This document shows positions 22,611 to 33,771 of a stretch of DNA of 64,000 nucleotides, in pieces; positions within the stretch are counted from its first letter, which is position 1, and every line of letters starts with the position of its first letter. A program made the translations under genes and the position numbers. The notes beneath the pieces were generated by a model, which saw only the letters and a program-made list of their open reading frames with translations, made no database searches and was not told where the DNA came from. The DNA comes from Coprinellus micaceus (lineage: Eukaryota; Basidiomycota; Agaricomycetes; Agaricales; Psathyrellaceae), in the NCBI GenBank assembly GCA_951394405.1, contig OX596335.1, forward strand, positions 4,960,001 through 5,024,000. The letters are read 5' to 3'.

Positions 22611-24035
22611 AGGGCTATGTCCTTGCTAGTATTAACTGGCTCGAAGCAACATGGAGGATCGCGGAGAGCGCAGTACGTCGCTACTTGTACAATTTCCCGC
22701 CAACCAATCACTGATCATGATAGGCCTGTAGGTGATTCCGGCGGGGACTGGCCCTGGGTTCTTGCACAGGCCTGTTCACCTCATGGGTGCCCTTCAAGCA
22801 TGGTGCGCACGTCGATACCATTGTGATGAACCTGATTTTGAAGCCGCTTCAGCGCGACTGAATCCATACCACTCACTCAGTTGGAGTCGTATACAAAGCA
22901 GCTCGACCTCCAATTCCAGCGTCTCTACCTCGAATGCGATGACCCACGGATCGTATCAGAAATGCTAAAAACATTCTTTTCAGAGAACGTGTCGCTTGTG
23001 AGTAACTTCCGCCAGCGTGATGGGTAGGGTGTACCCTGACCTCCTTCTAGCTGCCTTCTTGCTTCTCCGGGTCGGTTCCCAGAAATGCTGCAGCAATAGA
23101 GCTTTCTGAAGAGTCCCTGGAAGCTCAGGTCGTGGAGCTCTTGAAGACCACAAACCCTTATCTCCGAGATGTCGTTGCGAAGCACCTTCAGCCTCTCTGT
23201 CACATTGACGAGCCTCATGCATCTGGTCTGGGTTGGATCGCGCTGAGCAGGATCCTTTTCACTCTCACAGTCCCCAACGTTCCCATCGACCCAGCCAGTA
23301 TCCGAAACTCCAACTATCACCGCTTGACCAAAGAAAAGGAGCGCTTGGAGTCACAGCTCTTGTTGCACCGGCACTTTGAACGGCTTCTCACTGGTTCCAA
23401 CGATAACGAACTTTTGCGACACATTCATGTACAGCTTCATGACATCGAGGAAGAGCTATGCCGCACGCCACACCTTCAAGAGTGAGATGATATCCCCAGG
23501 TTACATCAGTTCTGGGGAGAAGTCACCCAGTTCGTCGATATGGTCCTTAATCCCGCCAAAGTTGACTCTCTGCTCAAGAAGCTGCGTTCCAGAGATCACG
23601 ACCACCGCTTGGAAGAAGTTGTCCTGCAAGAGACCTTGGCGAGCTTCTCCCAACGACTTGACTCACTCCGTCATGACTTCAGCGACCTCGTCCTCGTGAT
23701 CAAGCTCGCAGTCCAGTACCTTCCCTCGTCCTCCATCCCTTCGACGGACAACCGGTTTGTATCCGCCGTCGTCGCGTATCCTAGCGCGAAGAGTGCGACG
23801 AGGATCCTTGATGAAATCAGGAACGTCGACGCACTGGGGGGTGGCGTATTCCGCGGCATTGTCCTGGGTTTAGCCGCGATTGCGACTCAAGCGTCAGATG
23901 GTATGGGTTTGGAGAGCAGAATTTCCGTCCTCGACGCACTCTATCAACAAGCGCGAGGTCTATGGAATATCGACAGAGCCAAGGAACGTGATGATGTGGC
24001 AGCGTCCAGCACATTATACCGCCAGCCTTCACTTT
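22611..24035 (+). pseudogene. Midasin (MDN1/Rea1)-like gene fragment
   Basis: Coding traces in several exons. One near 22611-22674 reads WLEATWRIAE; an exon ending at about 22998 includes LECDDPRIVSEMLKTFFSEN; after an intron (gtgagt..tctag) a long exon runs from about 23053. The long exon includes GLGWIALSRILFTLTVPNVP, then VPIDPASIR, then LHQFWGEVTQFVDMVLNP, EEVVLQETLASFSQRLDSLR and LWNIDRAKERDD. These match the region behind the AAA ring of midasin, the giant AAA+ ATPase that removes assembly factors from pre-60S ribosomes. An in-frame TGA at 23483-23485 interrupts the frame and similarity stops near 24035. A full midasin is close to 5000 residues, so only a slice of under a tenth is here. 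It is read as a duplicated, dead fragment; the true gene should be elsewhere. Confidence 0.65.
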
Positions 24036-27000
24036 CTCGTAATTGTGGCGCAAATGCTATACGATCGGTGCTTTGGCCTCATTCAAGCCTTTGATATCGA
24101 CGAGCACGACGTTCCGCGGTTCTTCGACCTCCTAGAATATCACCAATCCATTGTATTTGGTATCGCAGCTCTCAGAATCCTCCATCTCGACATCCCATTC
24201 CCCGAACGCCTCGACATCCTCACCACCGGCGAACCCCGTTCTGTTGCACTCGACATCGCGGAGAAATTCTTTTTCACGGTTGTTGAGGAATCTTGCTTGG
24301 CCGCTGTTGTTTGTAGGTACCGGTTGTTGGGGTCTACGCCTTGCGTTCGGGGTCTGCGTGCGGTGGGACTGACGGGACGCCCTCTGGGCGGGCGATTCAC
24401 GGCTTCCATATGCTTGTTGAAGGATCTGCAATGGGTGCGTGCTCCCCTTTCATGTGTTTGTTCTGTTATCTCACGGCAAATATCCAGTCTCCCCCCACTC
24501 CCACGAATATGAGTTTTAGGTAGCGGTCGAATTTCAATCAGTGTTCGGACTTCATACTCTCAGGGCTGTACTCGTGCTACGAAGGGCACGTCGTTGAGAT
24601 GCGTATTCGGCGCAGTCACGCGGGGCTGCATCGAAGGCGAAGAAGTGGTATTTATGAGAATAAGTATCCCAAGGCACGTCCCCCTCCCCAGGGCTGAGCT
24701 CGACATCGTCTCATTAGAGGTCAATTCGAAGTGGGATTCAAGGGAGTGGAAAGGAGATTGACTACTCCAGACGGGCAACAAGGGCCGTGGATCTCACAGC
24801 GCTCCCTCGGACGCCTAGTTAGGTACGTACAAGTCTGCCATTCCAGTGGCCATTTGATAACTACCTCAGGACAATCCGTATGGTTGAACTAGCCGCGATG
24901 TACTAGGGTCCCCACGATCATCTAGGATTCCGTGCATTAGCTCCCTCAGATAGCATCGACAGTGAGCCTCTTCCAATATCCTTGGCGCGGGCGCTTATCC
25001 CCCTCCCGCTTCATTATTTGTGAAATACAAATCATGCAAGTTCACCTCACATTGGACCGGCGTTCGCCTAAACCTGTATATATTCCACGCGACGGCTTGG
25101 TCGATGTATCTCATTCGTGTTGTAAAGGTTGTAAATTAAAGATGAAGTTACGGTGTGCACCGTGATGAAAGGAGTACAGGTGTCCACACCGATAATGGGG
25201 TCGGCCTCCTCCTCTATGACCAGCGGATCGGAGGAGAGTCCCCACGTAGTTTATCCCAGTGGCCTTTAGAGACACACCGTTCGGAAAGCTTCAATTGCAA
25301 GCATAAGGCCAGCGTGGCCATGGAAACTATGGTTCCCTATAGTGTCTTGTGTGGGAGGACCGTTGGAGCTCGTATATGAGATGGCGTGCCCCTAGCACTA
25401 TCGACGGGCATTCGGTAATCGATATCGTCATCGACGAAGAGTGTCCTAGAGACGACGGTGTCGCATTCTCGTTAGCAGGCGGCCGCAAAAACGTAATTAT
25501 AAGAAACCACTCGCTATGGCCCTTTGGGCAACTCGTCGACCCGATCTGACACTCTTCTCCTTGTCGAAGTCGGGTCTAAACCGGTAAGCTCTGGCGTTTG
25601 GTTATTCTCGGTAGAGAAACGATTAGCGCAGCCCTTCCACTTTATATCCCATTTCCCCTTCTCAACTGAATCCTCATGCAGGACAGAAGAGGCCAACTGT
25701 GAATAAATCTGAAGGATAAGATTGCAATGCCGGCTAGCGTCAAGCGGCAACCCTACTGCTCTGTATACGTAGGTTAGTAAGACTGCAGAGGAAAAAGTCG
25801 TTGATAGGCAAGTGAAAGCTGAAATCTTCGACTGACCAGACCAAGGTATATCATGATTGGGGGTCGGTGGAAGACAGATATCACTGCACCCTGGTTGCAT
25901 GGTACCATGAAGGGCGTTCGATAAATAAGAAACTCCAGAACCACGAAATGACGGACGATGGGCAGGGGTCGGGTAATGGCGACATATTGAATGAATGGAG
26001 GCTTACGTGACGAAGAACCATCCTCGGCGTGTGTGGCCAAGAGGCGGCTTGTAAACATGGAAATAGTTCTCGACCCTATTTTCAGGAGCAATTGAAACAT
26101 GCATGACGGCGACGCAGGTGAGGCGACGCACGACCCGCTGACGATTCAATCGAGTGCCCGTAGCGTGATTCTTGCCTAGACCTGAGGCCTCTCGAGCAGA
26201 TTCGGAACGGCAGCGCTCGTCTCTCCGAGTGGTAGGGTGCAAAACCGATTGAGCCCAATACTCGATCATGAGGAGGATACTGGGCGTAAGCCTCGGGGTG
26301 GACGAAGGCGCCATCCGCGATCCAATAAGAAGAGAGTTTCCTAAGCCATGGAAGAAGGGCCTGCAAGCACATTCAAATTGGTGAGCTCTGGCGTTGAAAG
26401 GTGCGGTTTGACAACCCCGTCAGTGGGATGGTGGATTCGAACGTTCGCATCTTCCAGTCCAGTTTACCTGACCCGTCCAAATTGTTCCTGTGGTGTCAGC
26501 GACGGCTGGAAGATCTGGAGAGTGATCCATTCAGGTATACGACCGCTGGGACAACGCGCGTGTCTGTCGCGGTCTGCGTGTGTGCAATGTACTAGAGTTC
26601 ATGAGAGGCCCGAGGATGACCCCGTGGGCCGCCTTTATGTACATAGCACGTGCCGAAGCGCCGGGCCCCGGAAATCAGTTGCCACCGTCACTGGCACCCA
26701 GCGAGGACCCGCGACTGGTCGTTCTACGCTGCCCTCTTCGCAGTCGTCCTCCCCCTCTGGTCGGTCGTCCCAGCATCGTGGCTCTTCGTCACCTACTCGC
26801 TGTTCACCGGCCGTGTCTGGTTCTTTGGGGTTGCAGGCAAGACATACTTTTTTCTCGCTCTCTGCAAGGTCAGCCTGGAGCCTTGAACTTGAACCTGCTC
26901 AGGCCTCCACCTTCGCTACCACCATGGGTTTATTAAACCGTCCTCTCTCCATTTCTGCACTAGTGGATAGAGTGCTACCCATATTACCAGTTCGTCTACC

Positions 27001-28529
27001 CTTTTGCTTCCGCGGATGTCACCTTCGCAGTCCACCTTTCGTGATGCTTCAGGACTCTGGGGCCTGTTGGGATCATCTATCCAGATGCCGTCCCGTCCCC
27101 CGTTCGTACGTCGTCTACGCTTTCCGTCCAGTCACACGTGGCGCCAAAGATATTGGCTTCAATGCCTTTCCGTCGCGCATGCGTCTGACCCACTGAAGGA
27201 ACGAGGTGCTTTTCAATGATCCAGCAACAGGCTTCTGCGACATCCTGGGTTACTCTCCATCGTCGCCACCAGCACGACGGACAACGCGACGAATCTTACA
27301 CAAAAGCGGACAGTGGTATGTACGCATTTCCTATCCTTCTACCTGATCTCCGTGAAGGTAGCCCTCCGGAGCCCTTGCGTGCCTCGCATCATCGCCTCAT
27401 CACATATACCAAGGAGATAACAAAAATCTGTAGATCGTGGTGAGGTGATACGAGGGCTGAGAGCTATGAGCGCACACACCAGGCTCACGAGGGTCATGTT
27501 CTCTATCATGCTTGACAAGGCATGACTGAGATAGCCCCCAATTAACGCTGCTCGGTTCACAGCGTTTGGATCCCGCGACATGCACACATGCCAGGTCGTG
27601 CATTGCTCTCGCATAGCCGGTGCGTATTGCGTCGCACAGTGATTCTCTGCGAATTCGTACTTGCAGGCTTCAACTCTAATGGTGTTTTCTAGACAAAAGT
27701 ATCGCGGGGTTCAACCTACTCGCCGTCTGTTTCAGAGCGTGAAATTCCCGAACCGTTCACTTTGTCTAGAAAGAATCGCCGGACATCTTCGTGCAGGATA
27801 AGAACCGTCAAAGACGTGTAGTAGAGCATCGAAATTTGGTAAATAAGCTTGAAACCGTATCCCAAGAACCTAAAAGAATGGCGATCCCAGTCGTCAGCAT
27901 AATATCCGCGTATATATCTGGAGTGTAATGGCGAAGATTGACATGCCTTCCCTGCGTGGTAACGGCGGATCCTTGACTAGCCATTCGATTCAAGACCGCA
28001 CCTAATCTTCCTTCTGTTGTACAAGCACCAATTTTTCAGAAAACGGTGCTGGAGGTTCTCTTTCAGGTGTTAGAAGGGCGAGAGCGACACGCCCTTCCAT
28101 CACAGTGCTTTAGATTCCGAGTCAGCATCACTTGGTAATACGGAGACATTTCTACTCAGGGCGGTCAGCCCCTTGCTATCATCCTGCTATCCACTATACA
28201 AGTGACCAGGCTCATGAAGGTTTGAACAAGCATACGATATATAATATGTCCCGCGAGGTGGACAAATATACCTTGGTGCAATAGGTTCTACACGAACCAG
28301 GACGACTCATTTGTTGCAATTGGAGCCTTCAAGTTATCGAAGAATGACGTCATTACAGATGCCGTGCGAACCTTGCGGTCCTCGAACCAGTCCGAGTCCA
28401 TCATGATCATGGCCACGATGAAGACAAAGAAATTGGCGACAAAGGGAACTAGAAAAAAATGGCCGACCAGAAAGCTACCCAACCGAGTACGATCTCTTCT
28501 TCCCTCCCTATAGCTACGTTATTTGCAGC
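24036..28529. other. Region of relics, no complete gene
   Basis: About 4.5 kb. Directly after the midasin slice an open frame (24083-24260) includes VPRFFDLLEYHQSIVFGIAA, reminiscent of a short motif in multicopy Agaricomycete proteins, but no gene could be built. At 26650-26886 (plus) lies a hydrophobic, protein-like stretch (WSFYAALFAVVLPLWSVVPA). At 28288-28482 (minus) lies a 64-codon stretch with one membrane-like segment. None has a convincing start, stop and exon set. Confidence 0.4.
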
Positions 28530-30148
28530 ATGTCCTCGCTCCAGTCCTTTCCTTGCAGCCAGATGGCCCAAACCGACCAAGTTCCAGCCATTGTTTACAG
28601 GAAGGTCAACGCCCATGGTCTATTCAAGCATAAGAACGATGGCCCACTTCTCCGTTATCTTGCCTTCTCCCCCAATGGATTCTTCCTTGGAGGAGCCTTC
28701 GATCGACGTGTCGTCATATGGCGACTCGGGAGGGTAGAAGAAGACGGGTCTCCAGGGGGTCATGAAGAGTGGGCTCCGACGGTCATTTTCAGCCTCAACG
28801 ACAGAACCGACGAAGAGTTGTCCTTCTTCGCGTGGACAAGCACAGACTTCCTGTTGATTGGTTCAACTTCGGGCGATGTGAAGGTAGGACGCTACTACGA
28901 CACAGTGTGTTGATCCCCTGCTCGCTGTCTCCCCTTCTCGTGTGTTCTGACAAGAACCTAATTCAGGGCGTTACCTTCAAAGGTTTCCAAGCTTCTTCGC
29001 GCTCTGTCAAGCTGATGGCACTTCATGGTAGAGGTACCTTACTCGCAGTGGCGGCTGGCGATGATGAATTGACAGTCTGGAGTCTGGAGCAAGGTGAGGA
29101 TTTCCCTTACAAGTCGCCTGGGGTCAGACGCAGAACTCACCTCCAAATGAAGGTGACTGGGAGTTTGTAAGTCACCTTCGCCATTCTGATAACCAGCTCG
29201 GGCTTCCCTGCGAAGGGCGGCTCGAAATTACCTTCATCGGTTGGAAGGAATCTGACGAGGACATCTTGGTCGTGGCATACCGGAACCACGGAGTCTTGTG
29301 AGTCGATCACGTCCTCATTTACGACTGTCAACCACCTTAATTCCCCTCGTTAGTTCATGGGACATAAAGTTGATGCAGTGTACTACTTTGCTCAACCTGG
29401 ACAAAGTGTAAGCCTGCGGTTTGGATGCGTGGATGGCCGAAACACATTATTTAATATTTTACCCCCTAGGTACGCTGCTGCACTTTCCCCCGACGGACGG
29501 TTCATCTCGATGCCCGGAAGGCGGGGAACATTCCAGATCTTCGACCTAGAGACGAGGATTAAGGTCAACAGTTTAACGGAGCCGGCGGACGAAAGCAAGG
29601 GCCGCGTGCGCACCGGTGCTTGCCCTGGTCAGTTCATTCACGATGGGCAGTATTTTCTTGGGGCAGGGGTCGGCCAGATCAACTTGTGGAATGCCGTCCG
29701 TTCTATTCGCGCACAGCGTCTCGACCTGAGTACATTCTATTGCTGCTTTCTATCTGCCGTCCACTGGACTGACGGATATCCAGAGCCGAACTTTGCCAAA
29801 TCACCTGTTGCCTTGCTCACCGTACGACACCTGTGCGACCGTGTTTTAGTCGTGGATTGACTTTTTGCAGATCAGCAATACCCAATTCACAGATTCTGAC
29901 GAGAGTATCCGCATCGCTGCATGCGGCGAAGGTCAAGGCCAAGAAATTGAGATTTGGAAAGCTCGCGGTACGCCTCGACCTTACTAACCCAAACCTGATA
30001 CTTACCGACGGGCTCAACAGTCCGCGCCTACATCCCGGAGCTGGGCATCTCGCCGGAAAGAAGCACCGCAGCGAGGGTCTTTACTGCCGGGGTCTTTGGG
30101 GTATTAGTTGGGGGTGTGGGACTTTACGCCGCCCTGCAGTTTATGTGA
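28530..30148 (+). CDS. WD40-type protein with C-terminal transmembrane helix
   Basis: Eight-exon model: 28530-28883, 28967-29152, 29197-29297, 29354-29407, 29470-29729, 29784-29821, 29871-29967, 30021-30148; all GT..AG, in frame, about 405 residues. WD40-like blades are visible as LRYLAFSPNGFFLGGAFDRR followed by VVIWRL, LLAVAAGDDELTVWSL, AALSPDGRFISMPGRRGTFQ followed by IFDLE, and SIRIAACGEGQGQEIEIW. The last about 22 residues (VFTAGVFGVLVGGVGLYAAL) form a single hydrophobic helix next to the stop, typical of a tail-anchored membrane protein. A beta-propeller held at a membrane is therefore predicted; partner and process are unknown. The second intron is only 44 nt. A start further upstream (ATG 28459) would not join in frame. 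Confidence 0.75.
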
Positions 30149-31233
30149 TTAAAGTCGCCTAGAGTTTGTTCTCATGGAAATCAGGGCCATTGAACGTCGC
30201 ATAGAGGCTTTTGGTGCGAGATCTAAGCGACGAACGGCCGAGGTGCTACTGGGACGCGGGTTTGTTGGATTTAATTGAGAAAAAGCAAACTTGCCGCCTT
30301 GAGACGCGTCCCTGAAATGCCGCCCTACTCCTACTCGCTCCTTTTTCCAACCCTCCAAGTTTATAACTCAGTCTCCACTTTAAGTTCGCCCCCCTGAAGT
30401 TCGGCCCCGGTCGATGCAGAAGCCTGAAAGCCCCACCCACTAAAAGTTCTGTAACAGACTTCTCCATCTGTCCCGCCATTTCGCCAACCCCCGATCCCTA
30501 CACAACGACACCCTCCTGCCCCATTGGAAGAGGGGGGGGTGAGGAACGGGTAAGCGCCCGATGCAAGAAGAACGCCGAAGGGATGATCCCTGACAGAAGG
30601 GGAACGCCAACAGGGAGGGACAGCGGCGGAGAATGAGTAGAGGGGCGGAAGACAGAGGGTCGGCAAGCGTGAAGAAAATGCGAATGCTCGCCAAAGAGAA
30701 GGTCGGTGAGTGTAATTGACTCAGGGTTCAAGAAATGCGAATGTTCGCCAACTCATGAGCGCCTCGGTGAGGCCGGGGCTTCCGTATCCTAGAACTATGG
30801 ACCAAAGGGAAACCCGAGATGCGAGAACACAGAGATAGCACGTTTGGGACGACCCAAGCTAGAGGAGCGGCTTAGTAAGGAAGCTGTAGATGAGTACTGA
30901 GCGAGCCTACTCCCTACTGAACGACATGTGTTCCCTGGGTACTCGGGTGGGCAGTCAAGACCCCAACCCAAGCTCAAACGGCGGAGTCGAATCTGCTCGA
31001 GATTCGAGAGAGGAGGCTCAGTTTGAGACGTTTACAGATTCGCGTAGGAGATATGAATGAACATACGTACTACTGCACCGCGACACTCTGGCCACATTCG
31101 TGGACGCTGAGTTCTGGATCAGATTGGAGAACGGGGCTAGTCGACGAGCAGGTAGGAGGTCACCAGAGGGGGGTGAATTGAATACGGACAAGGCGCGTAA
31201 CGTTCCTAGACTTCGAATGACTGAAATGAAATC
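30149..31233. other. Intergenic stretch
   Basis: About 1.1 kb between the WD40 gene and the end of the Tnp2 gene. It holds a short repeated phrase (gcgaatgctcgcc near 30681 and gcgaatgttcgcc near 30738) and no supportable gene. The end of the Tnp2 element should lie here, but I could not identify its terminal repeat. Confidence 0.4.
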
Positions 31234-33104
31234 CTAAATATCTGCTAGATGTAAAGGACGGCGTGCAGAAATACGAACTCTACCCGTAAATCTGTTATAA
31301 TTGGCTGAAATGTTATACCATTCTTGAGCGAGCCGCAGGAAGTGGGCGATAGGGACGTTCGGCACCCTGAATTTCTAGTGCTGGAGACGTAAGTCAGTGA
31401 AGGAGCATAAGCATGCGGAGAGGAGAGAGTTAGTAGTTACCCTGGTTAGAGGTTGCACCATGAGGCATTCTTGCTCGATCCCAGGGACATTTTGAACTTG
31501 GGAGGCAAAGTGAGACCGAATACACGCGACAGGGACAACCACAGTGCGGTTGGCCACCGTATTGTAGACCAGCTTGCCAGCTGCATCGGGATGATAGCGG
31601 CGGTAGAGGTCGTGAACCTTATCGTCCAGTTCAAGGTCTTCATACGGTGCAATGGCGGCAAACACCTGGGTAGCGAAATCTCCATTGGGTCTTCGCCTTC
31701 TATGAGAAAAGAACATGCGAACGGTTCCAGCAAATCGGTCGCTTGGGTCGGCACCAAATATCACTTGCGAGTCAGTGCGGTGTTTTGGCCAAACAGTGAA
31801 CTTTCAGCCATATCGGTGGACCGTTTCGTGAAAACGTGCAACGCCTGGAATATCCGTGCAACCGGGATCGTGCTGATGAAGCCAGGCCTGTAAATGGCCA
31901 CGGACGTCGATGGGGATGGATTCCGTTTGGCCTGCATCATAGCTGGATTCTTCAGTGCTTCTCCAGTTTTCATCGTCGAGGAAAAGCTCACTAATGTTTG
32001 CCTGAAACTTCGTGTCGTAACTCTTTCTGAAGATGGGAACGATGGGTTCAATTGCATCTGGGAGTGCTTTGGAGTCGACGAATATGGCCCGAAGGCGCTG
32101 CGCGGCAGTGAATTTGTTGAACATCATCTTCTCCAACTCGGCTAAAACGGCGTGAGCATTCGAATGGAGGATTGGGTAGGGTCATAGCGCTGACTCACAG
32201 AACTTGTTGTTTGTAGAGATAGATTGGAGTAAAAAGTTGTAGCGTTCAAACGGAAAGCATCGCCAAGCATGAACTGGGCCAAACATTCGTAAATGGCGGC
32301 CAAAGTGCAGTGACAGGTGCTGGTATGGGGTAAGCTGCGTTGCTGGATAAAGCTCCAAGAGGGTTTCGAGATAACGGCGCATGTTGTACTCGTATTCGAG
32401 TATGCGCTGTTCGTTCATTGAATTCATGGTTGCGAGCTTCACCGCTGTGACCAAGTACATGAAGTTGTCCAGTCGCCTTCGTTCGATCGAGCCCTCTGCG
32501 GCACCACCCCAGAGTCGGATTAGGGTCGTAGGGAGGTTGACTGTGCAGAATGTACGCCACTGATCCGCCGTGAACTTGCCTCGCTTTGCTTCGCCCGGTT
32601 CGGTTGGCCCATTGGCTTGCCATGAAGGTAGATTGAGGCTCTTCATATCAGAGCGTATCTCCTTCATCGTTTTACGACCCAGTACTCTGGTTGCCTTCGG
32701 CTTCTGTGTTTTCTGTGGAGCGACTTCGAGCCCCCGTCGACGACGCTGTTGGAAAGTGAGGAACGGGCGATTGGAATAGCCTAGAACAGGTGTCTCTCAC
32801 CTCGTCGAAGATGTAGGATGCCAGTTTGGCATTCTGGAAACTCGACGCGTCTTCCACGGGGGTAGGAGTAAGATTTGGCGCGACGTGATCGTAGAAAACC
32901 TTCAAGAGGTCTGCCTTGACGGCTTTCTTGACTTGGTAGGGCGTTGCGGACTCAAAAAATTCGAGGGTGCTGGTTTTTCCATCTCTCAAAAGTTTCCAAT
33001 GACCGACCTCTGACTGGTAGGGTACTGGGTCCACATCCATGTCTTCATCTTCCCCCCGAGTATCACCGCCGCCGCCACCATGCTGCTGGTCGCACATCAC
33101 CTCC

Positions 33105-33325
33105 TCCTCCTCCTCCCCCTCCTCCTCCTCCTCCTCCTCCTCCTCCTCCTCCTCCTCCTCCTCCTCCTCCTCCTCCTCCTCCTCATCCTCATCCTCATCC
33201 TCCTCATCCTCATCCTCCTCATCCTCATCCTCCTCATCCTCATCCTCCTCATCCTCATCCTCCTCATCCTCATCCTCCTCATCCTCATCCTCCTCATCCT
33301 CATCCTCCTCATCCTCATCTTCGCC
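33105..33325. repeat. Acidic-coding microsatellite/minisatellite in Tnp2
   Basis: A (CTC)n run (about 33105-33183) followed by a 15-bp unit of the type ctcatcctcatcctc repeated about nine times (to about 33325). On the minus strand, in the Tnp2 frame, it encodes uninterrupted Glu and then a repeated EDEDE-type unit. It lies just next to the hAT insertion point. Confidence 0.9.
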
Positions 33326-33430
33326 TTCAAGTTCATCATCGTCACCTTCCTCCCCCTCTTCATCACTCCGATATTCCTGGTCTTGGTCGTGGTTCTCACC
33401 TTCCCCGTCGTCTTCAACCATCCCTCCTTC

Positions 33431-33438
33431 GTCTCCAC
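33431..33438. repeat. hAT target-site duplication, left copy
   Basis: gtctccac, identical to 37676-37683. Eight-bp duplications are the hallmark of hAT transposition. Confidence 0.93.
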
Positions 33439-33458
33439 TAGAGCTCCAACCGTATCGT
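33439..33458. repeat. hAT left terminal inverted repeat
   Basis: 20 bp, an exact inverse of 37656-37675. The repeats diverge immediately after. Confidence 0.95.
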
Positions 33459-33771
33459 GTGTGTACCGTATAAATACGGTATACACCGTAACTGTTTTAG
33501 TATACGTGTACGGCGATTTGGTGGATGCAAGTACACGGGTATTACACGGTATACGGTTTGTTGTATACTATTGTTTTATTCTAATGCCAAAAGGATTTCC
33601 CCTGCCTGGATCGAACACGAAACCTCCTTAATAGGGTTGCGATATGATTTCTAAGCTATGGGTCCTTATGGTACACGAGTGATTTGTTATCTACGAAAAT
33701 TGTCGGATCGCCGATAACCCTCCCCGGCTCTAAACCCTCACCCTGACCACTCCAGTCTCGCCGCTAAACCC

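Noticed and set aside
29090..29160. Frameshift in the WD40 gene
   Set aside because: Two frames seemed needed at first, but a 44-nt intron (29153-29196) joins the exons in frame.
33039..33631. Long open frames of Ser, Pro or Leu on the plus strand
   Set aside because: They are translations of the CTC/CTCATC repeat in other frames; the coding strand is the acidic Tnp2 frame.
33605..33665. A-box and B-box-like sequences on the minus strand inside the hAT left end
   Set aside because: The spacing is tRNA-like, but the T-stem and most of the acceptor stem do not pair. Probably chance or a very decayed tRNA relic.
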